Shown here: piece after piece, positions 42,873 to 51,989 of the stretch
Position numbering within the stretch: position 1 is the stretch's first letter
Layout of the letters: the number at the start of each line of letters is the position of its first letter
Assembly: GCA_002973635.1 (NCBI GenBank)
Contig: CP027224.1
Location: 5,072,001-5,136,000 of the forward strand
Source of the DNA: Lysinibacillus sp. B2A1
GTDB taxonomy: Bacteria; Bacillota; Bacilli; Bacillales_A; Planococcaceae
Direction: 5' to 3'
Length of the DNA stretch: 64,000 nucleotides
Translations under genes and position numbers: made by a program
Notes under the pieces: model-generated
The model's input: only the letters and a program-made list of their open reading frames with translations
Databases searched by the model: none
Told to the model about the DNA's origin: nothing

Positions 42873-44357
42873 ATGGAAAACTCAAAATCCTACTCCACTC
42901 AAGACATTGCAAAACTGAAGGAAAAGATTGAAACATACAGAGAAACGTTAACTTCATTAAAAATGGGGACTTCTATAGAAGACTATCTCTTTATGAAAAA
43001 GGAATTTGATGGGTTAAAAACACAAATTGCACATTTAGAGGGACTAACAGAGACATTAGATGATAGGCAAAATTCACAAATTAAAAGCTACGAGGAGCAA
43101 ATAAAATTACTCTCCACACAAATTGAGCTTCTAAATCGAACTATTGAAGAAATGAACCAAGAAATATTAATCGTTTTAAAAAAGCTACTTACAATGGAAG
43201 TTAATGAAGCTCCAGCACCTACAACTACACCCAATATTGAAAGCCGTTCTCCTTTAATACCTAACGTTGCACAAAGACAGCCTAGAATTGCAATGGCTCA
43301 AGATCAATCGACATCTACCTCGAAACAACCATCTTATAGGTTACTACAAAATCTGGCAGGAAAAGCAACCAATAATCAATTAGATTTGAACCATAACATC
43401 CTATCTTCTGGAACTGAACATCAAAGAAATATACCCGAAGAACGCCATTTTAATCAACATTATTTTCAATCAGTGAACGCGCATCCGGGCCAAATATATA
43501 ATGGTCTTTATCGAAATACCAACACAGAAGCAACATTCCATTTTAAAAATGCTACTGATACAAAGCAAATTCCTGTAAGTATTTATGATCCTACTGCCAT
43601 CAATTCTTCTATTATAGATGAAACAAAACCTGAAATAATAAATCAGCCTGTCGTCTTGGAAACACCTGAAGTGATAACTGCATCTGATGCTCTTAAAGCA
43701 TCTCAAGAAGTAAATGAGTCATTTACTCTTGGACCTCCTAATGTAATAAATGAGGAACCTGTTATTCTTGATCCATCTCAAACAAGGAATGAACCTGTCG
43801 TTGTCAATTCTCCTGAAACTGTGAAAGAGAAGCCTTTAGTTCTCGATTCACCTGAAGCTGAGAATAAGGGGTCTGTCGTTTGCAATTCCTCTGAAACAAT
43901 GAATAAGGAAACTGTCGTTCTCGATTCTTCTGAAACAATGAATAAGGAAACTGCCGTTCTCGATTCTTCTGAAACAGTGAATGAGGAAACTGCTGTTCTC
44001 GATTCTTCTGAAACAGTGAATGAGGAAACTGTCGTTCTCGATTCTTCTGAAACAATGAATGAGGAAACTGCCGTTCTCGATTCTTCTGAAACAGTGAATG
44101 AGGAAACTGTCGTTCTCGATTCTTCTGAAATAGTGAATGAGCCTGTTATTCTAACGACTTCTGAAGCGTTACATGAGCAAAAGTCACCTACTTTAAAAAA
44201 TGACGAATCTGAAGCTATATTAGAAGAAACATTTGAAACCTATATCAACACTCAAGAGGTAAACAAGCAACCTGAACTGGAATATAAAACTACAGATGAA
44301 GAGCATAAAAAAGAAAAGGGCTCATTATTTTTCAATTTCTTCCGAAAGTGGAATTAG
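42873..44357 (+). CDS. Coiled-coil protein with tandem 13-residue repeats
   Basis: A 494-residue protein. Residues 5-112 form a coiled coil, 113-260 a low-complexity linker, and about 335-425 tandem 13-residue repeats of the form V-V-L-D-S-S-E-T-M-N-E-E-T, with looser copies before. The C-terminus is basic and aromatic (F-F-N-F-F-R-K-W-N). There is no signal peptide. ATG 42873 follows AAAGGGG. It lies between two probable spore-surface genes, so a coat or exosporium filament is plausible. Repeat number probably varies between strains. Confidence 0.85.
   Translation: MENSKSYSTQDIAKLKEKIETYRETLTSLKMGTSIEDYLFMKKEFDGLKTQIAHLEGLTETLDDRQNSQIKSYEEQIKLLSTQIELLNRTIEEMNQEILIVLKKLLTMEVNEAPAPTTTPNIESRSPLIPNVAQRQPRIAMAQDQSTSTSKQPSYRLLQNLAGKATNNQLDLNHNILSSGTEHQRNIPEERHFNQHYFQSVNAHPGQIYNGLYRNTNTEATFHFKNATDTKQIPVSIYDPTAINSSIIDETKPEIINQPVVLETPEVITASDALKASQEVNESFTLGPPNVINEEPVILDPSQTRNEPVVVNSPETVKEKPLVLDSPEAENKGSVVCNSSETMNKETVVLDSSETMNKETAVLDSSETVNEETAVLDSSETVNEETVVLDSSETMNEETAVLDSSETVNEETVVLDSSEIVNEPVILTTSEALHEQKSPTLKNDESEAILEETFETYINTQEVNKQPELEYKTTDEEHKKEKGSLFFNFFRKWN
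43875..44144 (+). repeat. Seven 39-bp tandem repeats within the coiled-coil gene
   Basis: Six full and one slightly shortened 39-bp unit, nearly identical at DNA level, each coding 13 residues with two or three alternating variants (ETM/ETV, VV/AV). High identity suggests recent expansion. Looser 36- to 39-bp copies precede them. Confidence 0.92.
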
Positions 44358-44397
44358 TGTAAAGCCGTGTGGAATGAGGGGTAGAACTGAAGATAAA

Positions 44398-44440
44398 TCG
44401 TCCAATAAGTATGAAATACGTATTGGACATTTTTTATGTT
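44398..44440 (+). terminator. Terminator of the repeat-protein gene
   Basis: GTCCAATA pairs with TATTGGAC, followed by ATTTTTTATG. Confidence 0.88.
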
Positions 44441-44589
44441 TAACATACACATAAGATGATTCATACAGATTAAATAAAGGCTTCCATAAAGCGCTCTCTA
44501 AAATTTATACAATATAAACTTAAATTTAGATATTTGCCCTGACTCCACAAACATAGCTGAATAGAATAATGAAGAAAGGGGGTGTAAAA

Positions 44590-45207
44590 ATGTGTATGAA
44601 TTGTATGAATTCAACGTGCGGCGGCTGCGCAAATCAAAATAATGAGTGTGCTGCACTCGGTCCTTTTGAAGCTATAGATGCTGCATGTATTACTACTCCA
44701 CCAGCAACAGGTTCCATCATCCCATTCGCGTCAGGTATTGTTCCTGTTGTTTTAACATCAGTTCTTGGTGGCGCTATCGGGACAGTCAGTATGGTAGGAT
44801 TCGGCACGTCTATTCCAGGGGTAACTCTTACTGGTATAAATATAGACTTAACAGCTGCTACTGGAACAGAAGCCTTTTCCGTTCCACGTGCAGGTACTAT
44901 TACATCTATTTCTGCGTCCTTATCCGCAACAGTTGCTGCTACCCTTGTAGGAGGAACAGCAACAGTAAGAGCACAAATTTACCGCGCGCCTGCGGGAAGT
45001 AATATTTTCAGCCCTACAGATGCATTTGTTGATTTAGCACCAGCTCTCTCAACAATAGCAATAGGTACTATTACATTTGGTACTAGAAACGTTACACCAG
45101 TGCCAGTAGCTGCTGGTGATCGTTTATTAATGATATTCTCTCTTACTTCCACAGGAATTGTTGCTTCTGTTACTGGTAACGCAAGTGCAGGAATCAATAT
45201 TGTATAA
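44590..45207 (+). CDS. Exosporium protein with BclB-like C-terminal domain
   Basis: A 205-residue protein. The short N-terminus is Cys-rich (M-C-M-N-C-M-N-S-T-C-G-G-C); residues 35-205 match the trimer-forming C-terminal domain of BclB-type spore glycoproteins (I-I-P-F-A-S-G near the start, T-V-R-A-Q-I-Y-R-A near 140, then A-G-D-R-L-L-M-I-F-S and S-A-G-I-N-I at the end). The collagen-like stalk is absent. ATG 44590 follows AAAGGGGGTG. Cysteines could anchor it in the coat or exosporium. Confidence 0.85.
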   Translation: MCMNCMNSTCGGCANQNNECAALGPFEAIDAACITTPPATGSIIPFASGIVPVVLTSVLGGAIGTVSMVGFGTSIPGVTLTGINIDLTAATGTEAFSVPRAGTITSISASLSATVAATLVGGTATVRAQIYRAPAGSNIFSPTDAFVDLAPALSTIAIGTITFGTRNVTPVPVAAGDRLLMIFSLTSTGIVASVTGNASAGINIV

Positions 45208-45304
45208 AAGATTATGCTCGTAAGTTAGATTAAAGCTACCCTACAGTGTTAATCATCCATGCAAAATATGATACTACCTTGAAAACAATTGAAAAAATAA
45301 GCAA

Positions 45305-45352
45305 AAAAATAGGCGATTTTCTTCAAAACTGAGAAATCGCCTATTTTTCAAT
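45305..45352. terminator. Bidirectional terminator
   Basis: AAATAGGCGATTT pairs with AAATCGCCTATTT, with A- and T-runs, between the convergent BclB-like and DinB-type genes. Confidence 0.9.
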
Positions 45353-45370
45353 TTAAATGGATTGCATTAA

Positions 45371-45883
45371 TTATTTCGCCAAAGCATTTTGAATATGAGC
45401 AAGGTGATGCTTTCCATGCCAAGCATATAGAGCTATGGCTTTTTCAAGTGTCAGTAACCCTGAATCAGGATGGTTAAACGCTCTTTGCAGTTGCTCCTTT
45501 GTTAGACTTGACAGTAAATAAACCCAGCGCTCATGTAAGCTTTCGATTAGTTTATAGGAGGTCGCTACTGGAAGTTCTGAATCTGGGAGTTGCGCCCATT
45601 CCGCTTCATTGTACGGCTTAATCGTCGGTACATTCTCTGTAAGTGCTAATTTAAAACGAATATAGCTATTCATATGACTATCAGCAATATGATGGACTAG
45701 CTGTGTAACAGTCCAGCCATTTTCACGATACGTTTTCGCTAATGCTTGCTCACTTGCTCCACTTAATTCCTCCGCTAGCTGTCTAGGTAACAGACGAATA
45801 TCCTCAATCCAATCCTTTACTTGCTGTGCTGTCACCGCTTCTGGAAAATGAAATTGCCCAATTGGATAGCGTAAATCGGTCAT
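45371..45883 (-). CDS. Bacillithiol transferase-like DinB protein (YfiT/BstA type)
   Basis: A 170-residue DinB_2-fold metal protein. Histidine ligands lie in L-V-H-H-I-A-D-S-H (about 66-71) and H-G-K-H-H-L-A-H-I (about 155-162), as in YfiT. Relatives conjugate bacillithiol to electrophiles. The start follows ACGGAGGAG. With FosB elsewhere in the window it points to a bacillithiol-using organism, though substrate and activity are unproven. Confidence 0.9.
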   Translation of the reverse strand: MTDLRYPIGQFHFPEAVTAQQVKDWIEDIRLLPRQLAEELSGASEQALAKTYRENGWTVTQLVHHIADSHMNSYIRFKLALTENVPTIKPYNEAEWAQLPDSELPVATSYKLIESLHERWVYLLSSLTKEQLQRAFNHPDSGLLTLEKAIALYAWHGKHHLAHIQNALAK

Positions 45884-45921
45884 ATAGCTCTCCTCCGTTT
45901 GCTATTTTCTTTCTTTTCATA

Positions 45922-46878
45922 TTACCAATTTAATATTTTACGCGCTACTAGCATTATTTTTTCAGGTTTAGCTTCTTTCTCATTTGCTAATTTTGATCCT
46001 AATATTTGTACAATGTATTTCTGATCATTATCTTCCTTTACAAAAATGAGTTCTGGAAACTCTTTATTAAAAAGAAATTCTGTACCGTTTTCTTCAAATT
46101 TATCATATTCCAGCTTCTTATTAGAAGAAATGGATATTCCACCATTGATAGATGGACTAATAATGATTTGTGCGCTGTTAAAACCACTATTATAACGTAA
46201 ACTCAACGAGGAAATTTCGGATGTTAATTGCAATGTTCCTTCCTTAATGATGTAAGGTACATTTTTCTCCTTTGCTTCTAAATACATAACTTCAAATTTT
46301 TGTTCAGCCTCCTCCAATTTCTCATCTGGCTGCTGATAACTAAGTAATCCCTCTGAAAAACTATTTGTCCCAAGCAAATCCTCATTTAAATGAAATTTTT
46401 CTTTTATTTCCTTTGGAATGTCAGCCATACTTTTTATTTTATAGTCATTTTGATAAGAATGGACAGAAGTTAATCCATATTTTTCATAGGCCTCTACAAC
46501 TAAAAAATAAAAAAACTTTCCTTCTGGAAGGTCCGTTTTTAAATCATTTATTGTAGCATCGTATTGTGCAAATATCTTCGTGATATCTTTATATTTTTCT
46601 GCTTCTTGCTCAGCAATAGTATCAACTGAAAGCAATTGTTTTCCTTCATTGTTAAACAGTCGCCAGCCTGTTAATTCCATTGCTGTAGCGATTGAGGCTG
46701 TTATAAAAATAGTAAAAAAAGCGATGACAACAGATATTCTAGTATAGATAGGTCTTTGCCTCTTTCTGCGTTTCCTGTTTTTACCGATTATTATTTGCTC
46801 ATAAACTGGGGTAGTTTCAGCTTCCTTTTTTAATCGATTTTCGAATTCCTGAAATGATTTAATATTATTTTTCATCAT
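45922..46878 (-). CDS. Probable anti-sigma factor, membrane
   Basis: A 318-residue single-pass protein with an N-terminal cytoplasmic part (about 1-60, ending in a very basic stretch K-N-R-K-R-R-K-R), a membrane helix at about 50-70 and a long extracytoplasmic domain. It overlaps the upstream sigma factor gene, and ATG 46878 follows AAAGGAGC. This is the usual arrangement of an ECF sigma and its membrane inhibitor. No named domain is recognised in the outer part; its signal is unknown. Confidence 0.78.
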   Translation of the reverse strand: MMKNNIKSFQEFENRLKKEAETTPVYEQIIIGKNRKRRKRQRPIYTRISVVIAFFTIFITASIATAMELTGWRLFNNEGKQLLSVDTIAEQEAEKYKDITKIFAQYDATINDLKTDLPEGKFFYFLVVEAYEKYGLTSVHSYQNDYKIKSMADIPKEIKEKFHLNEDLLGTNSFSEGLLSYQQPDEKLEEAEQKFEVMYLEAKEKNVPYIIKEGTLQLTSEISSLSLRYNSGFNSAQIIISPSINGGISISSNKKLEYDKFEENGTEFLFNKEFPELIFVKEDNDQKYIVQILGSKLANEKEAKPEKIMLVARKILNW

Positions 46879-47389
46879 ACGAGCTCCTTTCAATGATTTT
46901 TTGAACCTTTAGTTTTACTCTTTCAAACCTCTTCCGTGCAGTAGCCGGCGTAATATTGAATATTAAAGCGATTTCGGCAAAGTCCTTATCTTCTATAATT
47001 CTTAATACAAGGAGTGCACGTTCCTTTGCCTTTAATTGTGCCATTATTTCATCTAACTCCATGTCCATACTTGGATTGTTAGAAACATCCTGTATCATTG
47101 ACGTGTTTTCAAATGAAATAAACTTTATGATAGATTGCCGCTTAATTCTGTTTAAGCAATGATGATAGGCAATTTTATATAACCAAGCACTGTAGTTTTC
47201 AATGTGTAATAGCTTATTGTTTTGAAGGGCTTTTATAAATACCTCCTGTACAGCATCCTCTGCATCATGAGCATTTCTTAATATGTTAAAGCAATACACA
47301 TAGATTTTTTCATAGTACTCCTTTAGCAAGTAAGCCATTCGATCGTCCTTGGTTTCCATGATGGGCTGCTCAAAAAATTTTGAATGCAC
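46865..47389 (-). CDS. ECF-type sigma factor
   Basis: A 174-residue sigma factor with region 2 (D-A-E-D-A-V-Q-E-V-F-I-K-A, then S-A-W-L-Y-K-I-A-Y) and region 4 (D-F-A-E-I-A-L-I-F-N-I-T-P-A-T-A-R-K-R). GTG 47389 is chosen because AGGGGTGG precedes it; TTG 47428 or ATG 47359 are alternatives. It is cotranscribed with the overlapping membrane-protein gene. Target promoters cannot be told. Confidence 0.9.
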   Translation of the reverse strand: MHSKFFEQPIMETKDDRMAYLLKEYYEKIYVYCFNILRNAHDAEDAVQEVFIKALQNNKLLHIENYSAWLYKIAYHHCLNRIKRQSIIKFISFENTSMIQDVSNNPSMDMELDEIMAQLKAKERALLVLRIIEDKDFAEIALIFNITPATARKRFERVKLKVQKIIERSSYDEK

Positions 47390-47501
47390 TTTACCACCCC
47401 TATTTCCTCTACTATAATATGTAAACAATTGAACTACTTAAAATGTGACAAAAAATAAAGCTATACTTAACCAAGGAATTAAAAGCCTTACGCTACCTAA
47501 A

Positions 47502-47553
47502 AATAAAACCCTTACTTTGTAAGAATCCAAACTTACAAAATAAGGGTGTTGAA
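47502..47553 (-). terminator. Terminator of the lipoprotein gene
   Basis: AACACCCTTATTTTGTAAG pairs with CTTACAAAGTAAGGGTTTT with small mismatches; TTTTATTTTT follows on the minus strand. Confidence 0.85.
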
Positions 47554-47582
47554 GTATACATATCACTTTAACTTACCAAATC

Positions 47583-48068
47583 CTATTGAGTGATATCATA
47601 AACTAACGTATCAAAATAGCTGCCGTTGATATAGAGCAATATCGCCCATAGTCCTGGCTCTGGAACCTTTACACTTGAAGGCGTATGGGCATCTGCACCA
47701 TTATTTGGTCCACCAAGGCCCGTTGCCCAACCATTTATCAATATTGGATGAACTGTTTTCGAATCTTTATGATAGCCGACTATCGTCAGTTCTGTGTCAA
47801 GAGTAGGCTCTACTCCCCAAAGATGCCACATCCATTTTTGGGTGCTTAGGCTTGGCGCATCAGCACCAATGACGCCAGATTTATTGATATTCCCTACTAT
47901 ACTACCTCTATCACCAAACACTTCGGCTTTTTTGTCCCAATTAATTGATGCAAAGTCACTTTCCTGTACAAAATCAGGTAAATCATCTGGTAGTACTACT
48001 GCTTTTTCATTCATTACACAGCCTGCTAGAAATAATAATACTGTAAATACAAGGATACATCGCTTCAT
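47583..48068 (-). CDS. Lipoprotein, DUF4871-like
   Basis: A 161-residue lipoprotein with lipobox L-A-G-C at residues 14-17. The body includes I-N-W-D-K-K-A-E-V-F-G-D-R-G-S-I-V-G-N-I, Q-K-W-M-W-H-L-W-G-V and G-W-A-I-L-L-Y-like strands that fit the DUF4871 family of small Bacillus lipoproteins. The ribosome site is AAGGAGTGG. The function is unknown. Confidence 0.8.
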   Translation of the reverse strand: MKRCILVFTVLLFLAGCVMNEKAVVLPDDLPDFVQESDFASINWDKKAEVFGDRGSIVGNINKSGVIGADAPSLSTQKWMWHLWGVEPTLDTELTIVGYHKDSKTVHPILINGWATGLGGPNNGADAHTPSSVKVPEPGLWAILLYINGSYFDTLVYDITQ

Positions 48069-48130
48069 TACACCACTCCTTCAAGATGGCTTTATCTATG
48101 TAACGAATTTTTTGTATGTATTGTTACAGA

Positions 48131-48787
48131 TTATTCTAAATATTTTTCTATTGATCTTACTACAAATTCAGCTAACGATTTTAGAGGATGAGTAATTGTT
48201 AGCCCTGACTCTTTTTCGAATAGCTGTGCAGCCTCCACCATTGAAAGCTGTGCAACAGACGTTTGCCGTTGATCCTCTTTTACATGATAAAGAGCTTGAA
48301 GAATGGCTTTTTTATATGCTTCTTGTTTTCCCTGCATGATCAGTTCAAAAGTATTGTCGATTACCTTAGCTACAACTTCAATCTCTTTGTTATGTTGTAA
48401 GGAATATTGCTGAAGCCTTCTCATTGTACCCTCTACGGTTCTCGGATTCGTAAAAAGGATTGTTTGAGGCTGTTCATTCTTACAAATAGCTTCAAAAAAG
48501 GGTTCGTCTATTTTCAAAATTGGAATGGAAAGCGTAATGGGCGCTTCCTCTAACAGAGCAATATAATTTGTACACGTTATTAAAATGGCATCTATCTGAC
48601 AGCTTTCCATCCATTCAAGTTGTTCCTTCACCTTAAAAGCTAACCCATTATTTTCATTTGAAGCTTGCAGTATAAGACCTGGATCTACAAAATGGACAAG
48701 TTCTATGTGATTGATATTAAAAAATGTTTGTTCTATATATGCTATGTTCGAATAATGTGCATGCAAGCAGCCAAGCTTTTTCTGCAA
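48131..48787 (-). CDS. Asp/Glu/hydantoin racemase-like protein
   Basis: A 218-residue protein of the Asp/Glu racemase fold. The N-terminal half has the conserved cysteine loop I-L-I-T-C-T-N-Y (about 78-84); the expected second cysteine loop in the C-terminal half is absent, so catalysis may differ or be lost. TTG start 48787 follows AGGAGGG. It is followed upstream by a GNAT gene on the same strand with a short gap. Confidence 0.7.
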   Translation of the reverse strand: MQKKLGCLHAHYSNIAYIEQTFFNINHIELVHFVDPGLILQASNENNGLAFKVKEQLEWMESCQIDAILITCTNYIALLEEAPITLSIPILKIDEPFFEAICKNEQPQTILFTNPRTVEGTMRRLQQYSLQHNKEIEVVAKVIDNTFELIMQGKQEAYKKAILQALYHVKEDQRQTSVAQLSMVEAAQLFEKESGLTITHPLKSLAEFVVRSIEKYLE

Positions 48788-48802
48788 ATGTAGTCCCTCC
48801 TA

Positions 48803-49273
48803 CTAAGTAAGCTGTTTCACCATCGTTGCTATAGAAAGTGAGAAGCCGTTAAGATTCTCTCCCTTCTCCTCTTTTGTAATAACATAACCCAATGAACGAT
48901 ATAACTCAATGTTTCGAGGTACTGACATACGAACCTTGCATTCACTAATCGTTTTTCCATTAGCAAGTGCATGGTGTTCAAGCTCTTTCAATAATGCTTT
49001 TGCCAAGCCCTGACCTTGTTTTGATGGGATGACAGATAATCTAAAAAAATATACACTGTTATCACTAAATGTAAACCTGACCATAGCAACGGGCTGTTCA
49101 TCGAGATAAGCAATAAAGGCATATTCTCCTCTTTCCATACCATCTTTAATCGATTCAACCGTTTCATTAAGTGCACTTGAAGGCGGTGTTGCGTGCTCAT
49201 ATTCTTTAAATGCCTGTAGCATTACATCAAGGATAATAGGTGCTTCTTTTAATTGTGCCAACATAATCTCCAT
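48803..49273 (-). CDS. GNAT family N-acetyltransferase
   Basis: A 156-residue acetyltransferase. The acetyl-CoA loop is S-K-Q-G-Q-G-L-A-K-A-L, with strand R-L-S-V-I-P before it and the C-terminal Y-R-S-L-G-Y. The start is placed at ATG 49273, eleven bases after AAAGGAG; ATG 49282 overlaps the site. It is just upstream of the racemase-like gene, probably in one transcript. The substrate is unknown. Confidence 0.88.
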   Translation of the reverse strand: MEIMLAQLKEAPIILDVMLQAFKEYEHATPPSSALNETVESIKDGMERGEYAFIAYLDEQPVAMVRFTFSDNSVYFFRLSVIPSKQGQGLAKALLKELEHHALANGKTISECKVRMSVPRNIELYRSLGYVITKEEKGENLNGFSLSIATMVKQLT

Positions 49274-49331
49274 TTTTACCATCGCTCCTTTTTGTTTTAA
49301 TATACATTTTAATGTATTTTCAAACAAATTT

Positions 49332-49361
49332 AAACCGCATTATCAAAGATAATGCGGTTTC
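49332..49361 (-). terminator. Terminator of the siderophore operon
   Basis: AAACCGCATTATC pairs perfectly with GATAATGCGGTTT around a three-base loop. The following minus-strand run is TTTAAATTTG, weak but T-rich. Confidence 0.78.
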
Positions 49362-49362
49362 A

Positions 49363-50139
49363 TTATTTATTTTTATTCACAAAACGTATTGCTCTACTCA
49401 TAATAGTTGGAACAATGGAAGCATGATTTTCCTCAAGTCCCTCATAAAAGGAGATATCCATGTCATTCTGTAATCTATTTGCAATTTTTTGTGCATCATC
49501 CACCATAAAGGTTTCAAGCTCACCCACTCCGATAAACAGCCTTGCCTGGATTTCCTGATTATCCAATGCTGATGCAAAACGTAATAGCTCATGCTCGTTC
49601 CACCAAATGGAAGGGCTAATAGCAATATAACGTTGATAACTAGACGATTGATGGAATAATTGCCACAGCACAAAATAGCCTGCTAGTGAATGTCCAAAAA
49701 GTGTTTGTTGCTCCTTATTTATAGGGAGGTTAGCCAGAATCTCTGGCTTTAATTCTTCTTCTAAAAATCTGCTAAAGTTTTCGGCTCCACCATGTCTTTC
49801 ATAGCCCTTTCCTTTAAATCTTGCAGGATAAATATAGGTTTCAGCTTGTCCCGTAAAATCATAAAAACGTCGTTCCTGCATATCAGATTCATGACCAATG
49901 CCAACAACGATTGCTGGTAATACACCTGTCTTAGGGGCATTCCGACTTTGCAGACGCACTGCTTCCTTTACAAGCTGGAAATAGGACGATCCATCTAATA
50001 CATATAACACAGGAAAGCCTTCTTCTGGCGCCTCATCCTGAGGTACATAGATGTTGATTGTATACCTATAATCAGTAAATTTGGAGGTCATTTGCTGTGT
50101 TAGATAATCGGGTATTGTCGATTGTCTTTCAATCATCAT
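49363..50139 (-). CDS. Siderophore esterase-like alpha/beta hydrolase
   Basis: A 258-residue esterase of the PF00756/IroE-BesA type that releases iron by cleaving trilactone siderophores. The nucleophile elbow is F-G-H-S-L-A-G (about 150), followed by I-S-P-S-I-W-W; the catalytic histidine is in E-N-H-A-S-I-V-P near the end. It overlaps the ATPase gene by four bases, matching the position of ybbA/besA beside feuABC. It probably hydrolyses a bacillibactin-like ferric siderophore. Confidence 0.87.
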   Translation of the reverse strand: MMIERQSTIPDYLTQQMTSKFTDYRYTINIYVPQDEAPEEGFPVLYVLDGSSYFQLVKEAVRLQSRNAPKTGVLPAIVVGIGHESDMQERRFYDFTGQAETYIYPARFKGKGYERHGGAENFSRFLEEELKPEILANLPINKEQQTLFGHSLAGYFVLWQLFHQSSSYQRYIAISPSIWWNEHELLRFASALDNQEIQARLFIGVGELETFMVDDAQKIANRLQNDMDISFYEGLEENHASIVPTIMSRAIRFVNKNK

Positions 50140-50936
50140 TGGTTAACCTCCTTTAGCACATCATAGCCATAGCATACAGGTGTATTTGTCACAGGATCCT
50201 CCATAATGCGCGCATCAATGTTAAATACCTGACGCATTACATCGACGCACAATATGTCTTGAGGTGTCCCTGTTTTCATCACAACACCCTGACGCATTGC
50301 GATTAAATGGTCTGAATAACGCGCTGCATGATTAATGTCATGTAAGACCATTACTATTGTGCAACGATGCTCCTCGTTCAGGCTTTTCACAATTTCTAGC
50401 ACCTCTAACTGGTGTGCCATATCTAAATAAGTCGTCGGTTCATCTAACAATAAAATATTTGTTTCTTGTGCAAGTGCCATTGCCAGCCATACACGTTGAC
50501 GTTGACCTCCTGAAAGCTGTGCAAGGTCTCGATCACGAAATTCTATTGTGTTGGTAACGGTTAAGGCCCACTCAATCATTTCCTCATCCTTTTTTGTCAG
50601 ACGATTGACATTATTCCGATGCGGATAGCGACCATAGGCAATTAACTCCTCTACCTTTAGCTGCCCAGGAGCAATAGGTGTTTGCGAAAGGATTGCTAGC
50701 TTTTTTGCGATTTCCTTTGTAGATAGATTTTGCATATTTTGATCCTGCAAATAAACCGTACCCTGCTGTTTTTTCAATATCCGACCGATTGTTTTCAACA
50801 ATGTGGATTTTCCACAACCATTTGGCCCTATAATGGTTGTAATCTTTCCCTCCTCAATTGTTAAATTTAGACCTTCAAATACCCGAATCTGCTCATAGCC
50901 AGAAGATAAATTTTCCATTCTAAATGCAGTTTGCAC
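50136..50936 (-). CDS. Iron-siderophore ABC transporter ATPase
   Basis: A 266-residue FecE/FhuC-type ATPase. Walker A is G-P-N-G-C-G-K-S-T (38-46), the signature L-S-G-G-Q-R-Q-R is near 142, and Walker B is L-L-L-D-E-P-T. GTG 50936 follows AGGAGG. It works with the two FecCD permeases directly upstream and the lipoprotein at 53459. Confidence 0.93.
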   Translation of the reverse strand: MQTAFRMENLSSGYEQIRVFEGLNLTIEEGKITTIIGPNGCGKSTLLKTIGRILKKQQGTVYLQDQNMQNLSTKEIAKKLAILSQTPIAPGQLKVEELIAYGRYPHRNNVNRLTKKDEEMIEWALTVTNTIEFRDRDLAQLSGGQRQRVWLAMALAQETNILLLDEPTTYLDMAHQLEVLEIVKSLNEEHRCTIVMVLHDINHAARYSDHLIAMRQGVVMKTGTPQDILCVDVMRQVFNIDARIMEDPVTNTPVCYGYDVLKEVNQ

Positions 50937-50948
50937 ACCTTTTTCCTC

Positions 50949-51989
50949 CTATGCCTTTGATTTCACTAATAAATATAAGAAATACGGAATTCCTATAATG
51001 GAGACAACAATACCAACTGCCAGCTCAGATGGGGCAAATACTGTTTTTCCAATAAAATCAGCTAATATTAATAAGCCAGCACCAATTAAAGCACTTACTG
51101 GCATGACGTAGCGATGCTGTATACCAACAAGCTGTTTCGCAATATGAGGTGCCATTAATCCAATAAAGCCTATACTACCCGATACCGATACACAGGCACT
51201 GACTAGACCAACACTTGCCAGTAATAGCTTCATCTTCTCTTTTTCAACCGCTATCCCTAGGCTAGTAATACTATCCTCTTCCAGCTGAAAATAATCGAGT
51301 AAATACGATTTTCGATGCACATAAATGCCTAATAGGATTAGCCACGGCAGCATCGTTACTACAAAAATCCAGTTAGCATTATAGATGGAGCCGGCCATCC
51401 AAACTGCTGCTGATTCAAAATCTTGGGCACTCATTTTTAATGATAAAAATAACGATAATGCCCCAAATCCACTATTAATAGCTATCCCAGTTAAAATTAA
51501 TCGCTGCATATCCAAGTGACCATTTTTTAGAGCAAAGGAAAAAATTAGTATAGCGGCTATTGCCCCTCCAACAAATCCAAATAGGGGCATCATTAAAATG
51601 GATAACCAGCTACTTATATCCGCAGTCACTAAACGTAATTGAAAGAAAAACATAAATATAACAACAGCTGCTCCTGCTCCAGCATTGATCCCTAAAATTC
51701 CAGGGTCCGCTAGACCATTGCGTGTAATACCTTGTAATACCACTCCAGCCATACCTAAGCCAACACCAACAAGGGCTGCAATGACAATACGTGGTAAACG
51801 AAACTCAAAGATAACAAGATCAAATTTTGGATTAGGCTCAATACGCAGTAATGTTTTGATGACATCCATTACAGACATATTGAATACTCCATTTGTAATA
51901 TGAAGATAGCTGGCACCCAAAATAAATAAAATAAGTATCGAAGCGGTCATAACAAATACACTTGAGGCTTTTTTACGCACGCTTTTCAC
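50949..51989 (-). CDS. FecCD-type siderophore permease
   Basis: A 346-residue permease of the BtuC/FecD fold with about ten membrane helices. The glycine-rich motif G-L-A-D-P-G-I-L-G-I-N-A-G near residue 90 and the G-L-M-A-P-H-I-A-K coupling region near 270 are typical. It overlaps the preceding permease gene by 17 bases. It is one half of the heterodimeric membrane channel for ferric siderophore. Confidence 0.93.
   Translation of the reverse strand: MKSVRKKASSVFVMTASILILFILGASYLHITNGVFNMSVMDVIKTLLRIEPNPKFDLVIFEFRLPRIVIAALVGVGLGMAGVVLQGITRNGLADPGILGINAGAGAAVVIFMFFFQLRLVTADISSWLSILMMPLFGFVGGAIAAILIFSFALKNGHLDMQRLILTGIAINSGFGALSLFLSLKMSAQDFESAAVWMAGSIYNANWIFVVTMLPWLILLGIYVHRKSYLLDYFQLEEDSITSLGIAVEKEKMKLLLASVGLVSACVSVSGSIGFIGLMAPHIAKQLVGIQHRYVMPVSALIGAGLLILADFIGKTVFAPSELAVGIVVSIIGIPYFLYLLVKSKA

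Noticed and set aside
43804..44055. Minus-strand ORF of 83 codons with repeats
   Set aside because: It is the antisense image of the 39-bp coding repeats, which keep an open frame on both strands because their length is a multiple of three.
43875..44144. CRISPR or intergenic tandem array
   Set aside because: Units are 39 bp, contiguous, in frame and inside a coding gene.
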